The position numbers and the translations under genes are program-made. The notes beneath the pieces are model-generated. The model saw only the letters and a program-made list of their open reading frames with translations, did no database searches and was not told where the DNA came from. This document shows positions 8,193-16,112 of a DNA stretch of 64,000 nt, piece by piece; position 1 is the first letter of the stretch; each line of letters begins with the position of its first letter. The stretch is from Agarivorans sp050870875. GTDB taxonomy: Bacteria > Pseudomonadota > Gammaproteobacteria > Enterobacterales > Celerinatantimonadaceae. The stretch covers positions 4,836,001 to 4,900,000 of the forward strand of contig NZ_CP194041.2 of assembly GCF_050870875.2 (NCBI RefSeq). Direction: 5' to 3'.

Positions 8193-9053
8193 ATGATCCA
8201 CAGCATGACAGGCTACGCACGCCACCAACTTAAAGCCGATTGGGGCAGTGCCACATGGGAAATTCGCAGCGTAAACCAACGTTATTTAGAAACCTACTGG
8301 CGCATGCCAGAGCAGTTTCGCGCCCTAGAGCCGGTATTGCGAGATAAGATCAGAAAAGCCCTACAACGTGGCAAAGTTGAATGTAACCTGCGCTTCGACG
8401 CCGACCAGGCTAGCCGTGGCGAACTGCAGCTTAACCAAGCCCTCGCCGAACAGCTCATCAAAAATGCCGAATGGGTACAGCAACAAGCTGGCGGACAAAT
8501 TAACCCCGTCGACATACTGCGCTGGCCGGGCGTGATGGAAACCCCAGAGCAAGACGCCGACGCCATTAGCAAAGAACTTTTAGCGGGCTGGTTAGTGGCC
8601 CTAGAAGCCTTTATTGAAAGCCGCGCCAGCGAAGGTGCCAACACCGCCACCATGATCACCAGCCGCCTCGATAAAATTACCCAGCAAGTGGCCTTTGTAC
8701 GCGAGCAAATGCCCGCCGTAATGCAATGGCAGCGTGACCGCTTAAAAACCCGCCTCGCCGAAGTAAAAGACGAGCTAGAGCCGCAGCGTATTGAACTAGA
8801 AATGATCATGGTCGCGCAGAAGATAGACGTCGCCGAAGAGCTGGACCGCCTCGACTCCCACGTAAGCGAAACCCAAAAAATCCTTAAAAAGGGTGGCGCC
8901 TGTGGCCGACGCCTCGATTTTATGATGCAAGAGTTTAACCGCGAAGCCAACACCCTCGCCTCTAAATCGATTAACGCCGAGATCACCCAAGCTGCGGTAG
9001 AGCTTAAGGTATTAATTGAGCAGATGCGCGAGCAGATCCAGAACTTAGAGTAG
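8193..9053 (+). CDS. yicC: YicC family endoribonuclease
   Basis: A 286-residue YicC protein beginning MIHSMTGYAR and ending EQIQNLE, both strongly conserved. The E. coli homologue is an RNA-binding endoribonuclease implicated in small-RNA turnover. The N-terminal domain is followed by DUF1732, with GGACGRRLDFMMQEFNRE near the C-terminus. A GAGG site lies before the ATG. Its last 24 bases are the left att-like copy of the accessory block that follows; the 3' end of yicC is the known target of SXT/R391-mobilisable genomic islands. Confidence 0.95.
   Translation: MIHSMTGYARHQLKADWGSATWEIRSVNQRYLETYWRMPEQFRALEPVLRDKIRKALQRGKVECNLRFDADQASRGELQLNQALAEQLIKNAEWVQQQAGGQINPVDILRWPGVMETPEQDADAISKELLAGWLVALEAFIESRASEGANTATMITSRLDKITQQVAFVREQMPAVMQWQRDRLKTRLAEVKDELEPQRIELEMIMVAQKIDVAEELDRLDSHVSETQKILKKGGACGRRLDFMMQEFNREANTLASKSINAEITQAAVELKVLIEQMREQIQNLE
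9030..9053 (+). repeat. Left att-like core in the yicC 3' end
   Basis: The last 24 bases of yicC (reading EQIQNLE-stop). A copy with 20 of 24 matches is at 17557-17580, and more degraded copies are at 22239-22261 and 23367-23387. The repeats sit at the edges of gene modules, as expected for integrase cross-over sites. Confidence 0.55.
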
Positions 9054-9328
9054 CCGCTTATTTAAAGCTCAAGTTCGCCCCTGTGTAATTTGTTGGCTTA
9101 AGACAGCACGTGTTTAGGCCAACACATTAACACTTAGCGAATATCACTACCCTCAACTTGCCCTGCCGAGTAAAAAACCGACTCCACAAACCTGCAACTT
9201 CCGTAAACATTGAAGAATAATTCGGTAGCAAACTTCCTATTATTTGCTTTGCGTTCACAAAAAGCAGTAGACGACTTCCGATTTGGTGTTATATCTAATC
9301 CAAATACAGTAATAAACTACCGTTTCAG

Positions 9329-9835
9329 ATGAAATCTGAACTAACCGAGGCGAAGTGGACTGAGTTCGACCTTGATAACGCTTTATGGCATTTACCAGCG
9401 GAGAGAAGTAAATCAGGTACAGGTTTTACAATTCCTCTTCCTCAGTCTTGCGTACTATGGTTTCAAGAACTACTGGTACGTGCTTGTGGTTCAGATTACG
9501 TCTTTCCTAATAGAAGGAAAAGTAAAGTACCGCACATGGGCAAAGACACATTGAACAGAGCTATTTCAAAGTTATTCGGACGAGAGCCCGGTCGTAAGGT
9601 ACAACCACAAAATAAAATGGGCGATATCAAATACTTTGCGGTTCACGATCTACGCCGTACCTGCCGTAGCCTACTCGCTTCGGTAAAAGTTCCTAGCCAT
9701 ATCGCGGAGCGCTGTTTAAATCACAAGTTGAAAGGTGTTGAAGGTATCTATGACCGTTATGATTATCTTGAGGAGCGTAGAGAGGCACTTGAGAAAGTCA
9801 CTGAGCTAGTAAAAGACAGTGTCTGGTCTGTTTAG
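9329..9835 (+). pseudogene. Tyrosine integrase, C-terminal remnant
   Basis: About 168 codons match the catalytic half of P4/MGI-type tyrosine recombinases. HDLRR carries the His and second Arg of the active site, CLNHK the following His position, and YDRYDY the catalytic Tyr. The family usually has about 400 residues. Here the frame opens just after the place of the first catalytic Arg (the region reads QMKSEL) and a stop lies 11 codons upstream, so the DNA-binding N-terminus and Arg I are missing. It lies immediately after yicC, as island integrases do. Presumed inactive. The 275 bases between yicC and this remnant show no recognisable integrase frame. Confidence 0.75.
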
Positions 9836-9971
9836 GCGATCAAACTCTTGGCAGTTGTTATTAAAGCTGAACTGAATACGAGAGGATTTAAACGGGTTTC
9901 GAATAATCTTCGAAAATATCCTGGACCTTTAAAACCTAATGTTTTAGAATTTAGATCTAAATATTATATAA

Positions 9972-11570
9972 GTGAGTATAAATTTGAATCATATTGAGCT
10001 GTTTTCGGGATGTGGCGGATTATCTTTAGGCTTAGCTAGAGCTGGGCTTGAGCTTACATTAGCTAATGAGCTATCGCCAATGGCAGCCGAAACGTTTGCA
10101 TATAATTTATTAGGCGAAGACCTATATTCACTTTCGAAGCAAGAAAAAAAAAGCAAGAAAACCTTTTGGCTTAGTAGTCAATATCCAGACTTAAGCAACC
10201 GACTTAGAGAAAACCCCTTTGAGTATCCAGATCTAGGTGCAGGGCATACAGACATGCCTAACGAATACCAAAAACTACAAGGAAGCCTTTTGGTCGGGAA
10301 TGTCATTCACCTAAATCAATTGTTAGAGTCTGAACCTAAACTGCTTGAAGATATAAAAAGTGGGTTCGGAAACAATGGTATCGATCTTGTATCCGGAGGA
10401 CCACCTTGTCAGAGTTTTAGTTTGGCAGGACTAAGAAAAAAAGACTGTGATAAAAATTTATTACCTTGGGAGTTCGCGAAATTTGTAGGTATGGTGAAAC
10501 CTAAGCTGGTAATTCTCGAAAACGTTTCTGGTATACTAAGACCTTTTAATGAAGATGGCGTAAAATACTATGCTTGGTTTGAAGTAGCTAAAACCTTTGC
10601 GAAACAAGGTTACATACCATTGTGTCTACATATAAATGCACGATTAGTAGGTGTCCCTCAAAATAGGCCTCGTTTCATAATGCTCGCAATTAGAGAGGAT
10701 ATTTATACAAGTATATCTACGTCTTTGAACGAGTATGAAACCAAACTACTTACCCCTTGCGCAGATCTATTTAAAGGTATTAGAGGCGGTAAAAACGTCA
10801 ATATACAAGACTATCACTGTTATGACGTTAACATTGATAAAGATCTAGAGTTATTTAGAAATTCATTTCTTGCACCTCTTGTTGGCAGTACAGAGGTGTC
10901 TGTGAAAATGGCTATTCATGATTTATGCTTTACTCATAAAAATAACAAATCAAAATTTATCAATACATTAAATGACAGTTTTGCAGATGTTTTAGGTAAA
11001 GCGACTCTTATATCTAATCACTTACCAAGAAAAAATAGCGATCGAGTTAAGAGAAGGTTTCGGGTTTATCAAGTACTTCAAGAAAGCAGTCAAGAAGCAA
11101 GAAAGCAAGTTATTGACATTTTAAAAGGTGGATCAGTCCATCTTAACAATACAGTTTGGAAAGAATTGAAACCACATAAATTTGTATCTCCAGAAGGTGA
11201 ATACGTAAATTTTAGAGCAAAAGAAGACTTTATTAGTTACCTGAAAGAACACTCGACAAAAAAACGAAGTCAGCGCGCACTAGATGAAAATCAACCAGCC
11301 CCTGCGGCTTTGTCTATACCTGACGATGCATGCCATTACGATTGTAACGAACTACGAACCTTAACAGTTCGAGAAATGGCTAGAATCCAGTCCTTTCCTG
11401 ATGCATTTACATTTCGCTCAAAAGTAACTACAGGGGGAACTATGAGACGCAGTGAAGTACCTCAATATACTCAAGTTGGTAATGCTGTTCCTCCACTATT
11501 AGGACTAAAATTAGGTAACGTTATTTCCAAAATAATACAAAAGCAAACATTTACATCAAAGAGTCGATGA
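9972..11570 (+). CDS. DNA (cytosine-5-)-methyltransferase
   Basis: A 532-residue C5-cytosine DNA methyltransferase with ordered motifs: SAM loop ELFSGCGGLSLGL near residue 8, catalytic GGPPCQSFS near 143, ENV near 182, QNRPRF near 230, then a target-recognition region of about 230 residues, and motif X YTQVGNAVPP near 500. It starts at GTG 9972; no strong ribosome site is seen. AT-rich compared with the core genes. It converges on the HEPN/DUF262 operon and ends 34 bases from it, suggesting a modification-plus-effector module. Target sequence cannot be predicted. Confidence 0.9.
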   Translation: MSINLNHIELFSGCGGLSLGLARAGLELTLANELSPMAAETFAYNLLGEDLYSLSKQEKKSKKTFWLSSQYPDLSNRLRENPFEYPDLGAGHTDMPNEYQKLQGSLLVGNVIHLNQLLESEPKLLEDIKSGFGNNGIDLVSGGPPCQSFSLAGLRKKDCDKNLLPWEFAKFVGMVKPKLVILENVSGILRPFNEDGVKYYAWFEVAKTFAKQGYIPLCLHINARLVGVPQNRPRFIMLAIREDIYTSISTSLNEYETKLLTPCADLFKGIRGGKNVNIQDYHCYDVNIDKDLELFRNSFLAPLVGSTEVSVKMAIHDLCFTHKNNKSKFINTLNDSFADVLGKATLISNHLPRKNSDRVKRRFRVYQVLQESSQEARKQVIDILKGGSVHLNNTVWKELKPHKFVSPEGEYVNFRAKEDFISYLKEHSTKKRSQRALDENQPAPAALSIPDDACHYDCNELRTLTVREMARIQSFPDAFTFRSKVTTGGTMRRSEVPQYTQVGNAVPPLLGLKLGNVISKIIQKQTFTSKSR

Positions 11571-11592
11571 TGTAAATGCTTCGGTCGAGACA

Positions 11593-11621
11593 ACCCTAAT
11601 TGATCATGACTTAATTAGGGT
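11593..11621. terminator. Hairpin between convergent methyltransferase and HEPN genes
   Basis: Stem ACCCTAATT / AATTAGGGT around an 11-base loop; it overlaps the HEPN stop codon. There is no clear T tract, so termination is inferred from its position between convergent genes. Confidence 0.45.
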
Positions 11622-12095
11622 ATCGATAAACGAGACTAGCTCACTAATAGTAGAAAAAGCTCTACGGACGGAAACAAGAGTAACACCATTCGTTTTAGAC
11701 TCTTGCCCATGAGCAATGCTATTTCTCCAGCTAACTACTGAATTTATATCATTTTTCCTATCATCTTTATCTTTTAGCCACTCCAAAAAGTTATCGCTCC
11801 AATTGGAATTAAACTGACCTAGAATAGTTTTAATATTTTCAGTATTCATATTTTTTGAAATAGGCCAGGTTTCTTCGACATATCTAGATATCTGCCTCCT
11901 TGAGCCTTGTGCTGCATATTGCAGCAACAACTCTTTTACAGCTTGCTCTAAGTATCCTGATACTAAGACCGCTAAATACTTAGCGTTATGAGCTTGAGCT
12001 TCAGGACTGCTATCTTCTGCCACATATGACTTAAGTAAACTATCAATTCTACTTCTATATTTATCGTGGCTATTATGGCGAGAATGACGTGACAT
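11604..12095 (-). CDS. HEPN-domain protein (RiboL-PSP-HEPN-like, putative RNase)
   Basis: A 163-residue helical protein. The segment VSWRNSIAHG contains the RNxxxH motif (R124, N125, H129) that forms the active site of HEPN ribonucleases. The helical N-terminal part (KYLAVLVSGYLEQAVKELL) matches the RiboL-PSP-HEPN type. It begins one base after the stop codon of the DUF262 gene, so both are one translational unit. HEPN proteins are common effectors or partners in phage-defence and toxin systems; the specific role here is inference. Confidence 0.75.
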   Translation of the reverse strand: MSRHSRHNSHDKYRSRIDSLLKSYVAEDSSPEAQAHNAKYLAVLVSGYLEQAVKELLLQYAAQGSRRQISRYVEETWPISKNMNTENIKTILGQFNSNWSDNFLEWLKDKDDRKNDINSVVSWRNSIAHGQESKTNGVTLVSVRRAFSTISELVSFIDTLIKS

Positions 12096-12096
12096 A

Positions 12097-13671
12097 CTAC
12101 TCCCCAGAGAATATCTTCATTGCAATATCAATCCTACCAATTACATTTTCTGTATCATTAATAAACTCATCTGTTGCATTGATATATTGTTGATCTGTGA
12201 ATAACTGTTCTAAATGTCCAGCTAAACCATCTTCATCTAAAGTCACTCCACTTTTAAGTGCTTTCGCCACTCCAACCATTACAGAGTCAAATTTTGATAA
12301 AAGGAAAGTACCTCCCGTTTTAAAAATCTTCGAATCAAAGTCGCTTAGAATAATGGTTATTTGTTCAAATAGACTTTCAAGATCACTCAAGCTTTCCTGT
12401 GGTATGTTTCTGTTTTTTTCCATAAATTTATCTAGAAAACTAGGCATCGGAGCTTTGTAATTGCAATGGTCTTCGTAAAGAGCCATAAACCTCAAGATTG
12501 CTTCAACATCTTTATAACGGCTATGTTTAGGACCAAACAACGCTCTCCAACTAGGCATATCATTCAGTTTATGTAGAAGGTCATCAAATGAGCCATAAAA
12601 AATACACGACCTCACTTCTTGAGGTTGGAGCGGTTTTCCACTTGTATTAAGTCTTCTAAAAATTTGTATCACTGCATTGTTATACTCATTCCCATAGTGG
12701 AGGCTATCCGCCGATGGGTCTGGACGAATAACAATACTGTGAAGCACTGAGTCACTTAATGTTCTAACATCAGCATCATCCAATACTTTTGATTTGGGAG
12801 ACTTCGCAACATCAGAATTGAAATAACAACCCCGAAGATCCTCATGAATTTTTTTACTATTCGAAATCGAGAACTCTCCTGCTAAATATCTTTGAAGTGT
12901 TTTTAATCTCTGCTGTCCGTCAATGATGTTCAACGTTTTTGAGTCACGATCCTGAGCTAAAAAGATATTTGGGACAGGCAAACCAAGAATTAAAGATTCA
13001 ATAAATCTCGATTGCTCAGTTAAACTCCAGACAAAACCTCGTTGGAAACCTGGCAGTTTGATATCCCCCCGATTTAGCCGTTTCACAAGTCCTTCAACAT
13101 CACTGTCCCAACCATAACTTGAAACTTCAAATCGTGATGGTAGATCACTTTCACTACTTTCATCATTCTCAACTTTAGTATCTTCCCCAACCCCAACAGT
13201 TCCTACAAGCTCATTGGAGTCAACGTCAATTCTATTTACGATTTCGGAAAAGTAAGAACCATCAGACGTATCCAATGGATGACTATCAGATAAGTTCAAA
13301 AGTATAATATTACTATTTTCAATAAATACAGCAAATGCTTGCCCATCAGACGCCAAACGGCTAAAACGCCCAGGCCAAAATCGACTATCCCCTCTAGTAT
13401 TCGCTTTATATAAAGAAGTCTTTGTTTCTTCAAGATTTCCATTGCTCAAAACAATACACGGAAGCATAACCTTGTATTCAGAGCCAGGTAATTGTGCATC
13501 ATAATCATGAATCTGCTTATTCTTTAACAATTCGATGATTGGTGACGTTGCATCTAAAATACTTTTCGTTAGTCCTGTTTCCGTGACATAAAGCAATTCA
13601 AATTCAATTCCTAACTCACTTAAAGCCTGCGTCTTCTCTAACTCAGATGATGTTAACTCTCTTATATTCAT
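12097..13671 (-). CDS. DUF262 (GmrSD_N/ParB-like) protein with extra N-terminal domain
   Basis: A 523-residue protein. Residues 1 to about 165 form a domain I cannot name with certainty; its pattern GLTKSILDAT ... ETKTSLYKANTRGDSRFW resembles part of MvaI/BcnI-type restriction proteins, but this is weak. From about 180 on it is DUF262: LPGFQRGFVW (near 207) and the hallmark IIDGQQRL (near 249), the DGQQR nucleotide-binding/nuclease signature of GmrS and related defence proteins. ATG 13671 is preferred over GTG 13710 because conserved sequence starts there. Operon with the HEPN gene and convergent to the methyltransferase. Confidence 0.75.
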   Translation of the reverse strand: MNIRELTSSELEKTQALSELGIEFELLYVTETGLTKSILDATSPIIELLKNKQIHDYDAQLPGSEYKVMLPCIVLSNGNLEETKTSLYKANTRGDSRFWPGRFSRLASDGQAFAVFIENSNIILLNLSDSHPLDTSDGSYFSEIVNRIDVDSNELVGTVGVGEDTKVENDESSESDLPSRFEVSSYGWDSDVEGLVKRLNRGDIKLPGFQRGFVWSLTEQSRFIESLILGLPVPNIFLAQDRDSKTLNIIDGQQRLKTLQRYLAGEFSISNSKKIHEDLRGCYFNSDVAKSPKSKVLDDADVRTLSDSVLHSIVIRPDPSADSLHYGNEYNNAVIQIFRRLNTSGKPLQPQEVRSCIFYGSFDDLLHKLNDMPSWRALFGPKHSRYKDVEAILRFMALYEDHCNYKAPMPSFLDKFMEKNRNIPQESLSDLESLFEQITIILSDFDSKIFKTGGTFLLSKFDSVMVGVAKALKSGVTLDEDGLAGHLEQLFTDQQYINATDEFINDTENVIGRIDIAMKIFSGE

Positions 13672-13878
13672 TTTCTTCAACCCAAATAAAGACCAAAATT
13701 CCTTGATCACTGTTCATATTGATTACTTTAAGTTCCATATTGCTTGTACCTTTTCAATATGGGCATTTATTTACAATAAGTTACCATCAATACTACTCTC
13801 GTTCATCTCAAACCAAAAAATCTTCAGGCATATGTCATCAATGTGAATACCCATCATTGAATCCGACAGGAGTCTGAA

Positions 13879-14352
13879 ATGAATACCCAAAATTCTGATT
13901 ACAAAAAACAACAGCGCTATCAAGAGAATGAAATCCTAGAGCATGCCGCTGAGATACTCGCCACGCGCTACGTACGTGGTGATGCCTTAATTAGCCCAGA
14001 TGCGACCAAAGAGTATGTACGCTGCAAACTCGGCAGCTATGAACGTGAAGTGTTTGCTTTACTGCTGCTGGATAACCAAAACCGACTAATTGAGTTTAAA
14101 GAGCTCTTTCATGGCACCGTCGATGCCGCCAGTGTCTACCCAAGAGAAGTAGTAAAAGCTGTGTTAGAAGTGAATGCAGCAGCAGTGATTATGGCTCACA
14201 ACCACCCTTCTGGTGACTCTACCCCCTCACAAGCGGATAGACGTATAACCGAAAGACTCAAAGACGCCTTAGCGCTGGTGGATGTGCGCGTATTGGACCA
14301 TATCGTAACGGGCGAAACCTGCACCTCGTTCGCTGAGCGAGGCTGGTTATGA
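13879..14352 (+). CDS. Short RadC-like JAB-domain protein
   Basis: A 157-residue protein with only the JAB domain of RadC, metal motif HNHPSG (H107, H109) and D120. Short RadC proteins of this kind (E. coli YkfG/YeeS/YfjY) are typical of prophage remnants and genomic islands; their function is unknown, with anti-restriction or DNA-processing roles suggested. It ends in ATGA, overlapping the next small ORF. About 45-60% of its residues match the chromosomal RadC at 984-1658 by eye, so it is a separate, acquired lineage. Confidence 0.85.
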   Translation: MNTQNSDYKKQQRYQENEILEHAAEILATRYVRGDALISPDATKEYVRCKLGSYEREVFALLLLDNQNRLIEFKELFHGTVDAASVYPREVVKAVLEVNAAAVIMAHNHPSGDSTPSQADRRITERLKDALALVDVRVLDHIVTGETCTSFAERGWL

Positions 14353-14522
14353 TTGAACAACACTATGGTGACATCAGTATCAATGATGCACTGCTCTCGT
14401 CACTAGAAAGTCTTCTTACTGGTCATACACTACCTGAGCATGCAGAGCGACTGGTACTGAACTGCTGTTACCGCCGATGTAAAAATGACCCACTAACGCC
14501 GACTGAAAATCGATCCACCTGA
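14349..14522 (+). CDS. Small hypothetical protein, translationally coupled to radC-like gene
   Basis: A 57-residue frame starting MIEQHYGDIS and overlapping the preceding stop by ATGA, an arrangement that usually marks translational coupling. It has two adjacent Cys and a third Cys (NCCYRRCKN) but no known domain. No homologue recognised. It is real only if the coupling is meaningful; the short length leaves doubt. Confidence 0.4.
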   Translation: MIEQHYGDISINDALLSSLESLLTGHTLPEHAERLVLNCCYRRCKNDPLTPTENRST

Positions 14523-14562
14523 GGCACAATGTTCGTACGTTTAAATGATGAAGCGGCGGACT

Positions 14563-15495
14563 ATGATTAATCAGGAGCAACTAGTGGAAATTCACGTGTT
14601 ATATCGACAAGGGTACAGTATCCGCCGTATCGCCAAGGAGCTTGGAATATCAAGAAATACGGTGAGGCACTATTTACGAACAAAAGCAGCAACGCCGACT
14701 TATTCCCCTCGGGATAAAAAGCCGCGTAAAATCGCCCCATATAAAACTTATTTACTCGAACGTATTGAAGCGGCTAAACCACATTGGATCCCTGCCACAG
14801 TGCTATTGCGTGAAATTCAAGCATTGGGATATGAAGGTGGAATTACCATGCTCAAAGAGCATGTTGTGCAATATAAACCCAAGCCTAATTATGATCCTAT
14901 TGTTCGCTTTGAAACTGAACCAGGCCAACAGATGCAAGTCGACTTTACGACCATAACCCGTAATGGTAAACGACTAAAAGCGTTTGTGGCGACACTGGGT
15001 TACAGTCGAGCTACGTTCGTCCTTTTCTCTGAGCGAGAACGTCAGGAAGATTGGATTCAAGGGCTTGAAGCGGCGTTTGAGTTTTTTGGTGGCTTCCCTA
15101 AGGAGGCATTGTTCGATAACGCTAAAGCCATCATGATCGAGAGAGACGCTTATAGTGAAGGTGAGCATCGCTGGAACCCACAATTACTTGCTACTGCTAA
15201 GAAATACGGTTTTAAGCCAAAAGCCTGTCGGCCCTATCGAGCGAAAACGAAAAGAAAAGTGGAACGCTTTAACTCCTACCTAAAAAGCAGTTTTATTACA
15301 CCGCTAGCGGCAACGTTAAAACAACATGGTCTTGATCTTACCGTCGATGTCGCTAACGGTCACATTAGCGCATGGCTTGAAGTCGTTGCACACCAAAGAA
15401 TACATGGCACGACAAATACCAAACCTCAGGTTTTACTCGAGAAAGAACGCTTCTCGCTTTTACCATTGCCGAATACAAGTGCACCAATAAAATAA
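14563..15495 (+). CDS. IS21-family transposase IstA-like, without IstB
   Basis: About 310 residues. The N-terminal helix-turn-helix SIRRIAKELGISRNTVRHYL is followed by an RNase-H-like DDE core: MQVDF (first Asp), LFDNAKA (second Asp) and KVERFNSYL (Glu). This is the IstA type of IS21 elements. The start MINQEQL at 14563 fits the family; an ATG at 14545 is in frame. The helper ATPase gene istB that should follow is absent, and I could not find clear terminal repeats, so the element is incomplete and probably immobile on its own. Confidence 0.8.
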   Translation: MINQEQLVEIHVLYRQGYSIRRIAKELGISRNTVRHYLRTKAATPTYSPRDKKPRKIAPYKTYLLERIEAAKPHWIPATVLLREIQALGYEGGITMLKEHVVQYKPKPNYDPIVRFETEPGQQMQVDFTTITRNGKRLKAFVATLGYSRATFVLFSERERQEDWIQGLEAAFEFFGGFPKEALFDNAKAIMIERDAYSEGEHRWNPQLLATAKKYGFKPKACRPYRAKTKRKVERFNSYLKSSFITPLAATLKQHGLDLTVDVANGHISAWLEVVAHQRIHGTTNTKPQVLLEKERFSLLPLPNTSAPIK

Positions 15496-15695
15496 CTAGA
15501 CATCCCTCCCAATTGGCGATCACTCATCAATTATCTTAATTACTTTTGAGGGGAGGCTCCGCTATGCTCGGTCAAGGCGCTCACAAGTGAGCTAGTCGAA
15601 CACACCTTACAGCCACTACGTTTCCCGTTGTGTTCGCCATTGATGGCTGTGCTGATGCGTTGGCCGCAATTGCATAAAGGTACCTAGATCCAGAT

Positions 15696-15962
15696 TTACG
15701 CCCGCAGTTGGATAAAGTCCAACTTAGCTTGGTCGCAGATACGGCATACTGCATGCCCAGATAGTGCAGCTTTTTGAGTGTACCAGTAACGACCTGCCCA
15801 GTTTTTACATAGTGCCCAAGTAATTAATGCCATGTGGGCAGGGTTGGTGTCTGGCTAAATGGCGTGAATTAAGGCTTTGCCCATACCGCCCCAGATGCCC
15901 AAGGGATGGCGTATTACTTTGAAACGTCCTACCCAAAACTCAGTTTTGGTGAGTCGTATTGA
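15696..15962 (-). pseudogene. Broken small Cys-rich protein (one in-frame stop)
   Basis: Minus-strand frame of 88 codons interrupted by a single TAG at 15855-15857: the first part reads TEFWVGRFKVIRHPLGIWGG, the second ALITWALCKNWAGRYWYTQ followed by a zinc-ribbon-like AVCRICDQAK. Codon use and composition look protein-like on both sides of the stop. No ATG is in frame at the 5' end; an ATG at 15833 would give only the last 45 residues. Family not recognised. The rest of 15496-15960 shows no other gene. Confidence 0.35.
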
Positions 15963-15974
15963 TTAAGTCTTGAT

Positions 15975-16092
15975 ATGTCGAGTGTATCGACATACAAGAA
16001 AGTCATGTCGAAAAAATAGCAAAAAATCGACATATAAAATTGATATGTCGATCTAATCGACATAAACTGACCCAGTAGTTCATTTATGTCGA
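15975..16092 (+). promoter_or_regulatory. Palindromic operator array upstream of fic
   Basis: Seven copies of the heptamer ATGTCGA or its complement lie in 118 bases. They form three inverted pairs: 15975-15993 (5-base spacer), 16005-16033 (15-base spacer) and 16045-16063 (5-base spacer), plus a half site at 16086. The last half site is 20 bases before the fic ATG. This looks like a binding array for an autoregulator; the Fic protein carries a C-terminal winged-helix-like region that could bind it. Confidence 0.7.
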
Positions 16093-16112
16093 TATAAACT
16101 GGAAATTTAAAC

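Noticed and set aside
8294..8986. 230-codon minus-strand ORF inside yicC
   Set aside because: Ser/Arg-rich antisense shadow of a well-supported gene.
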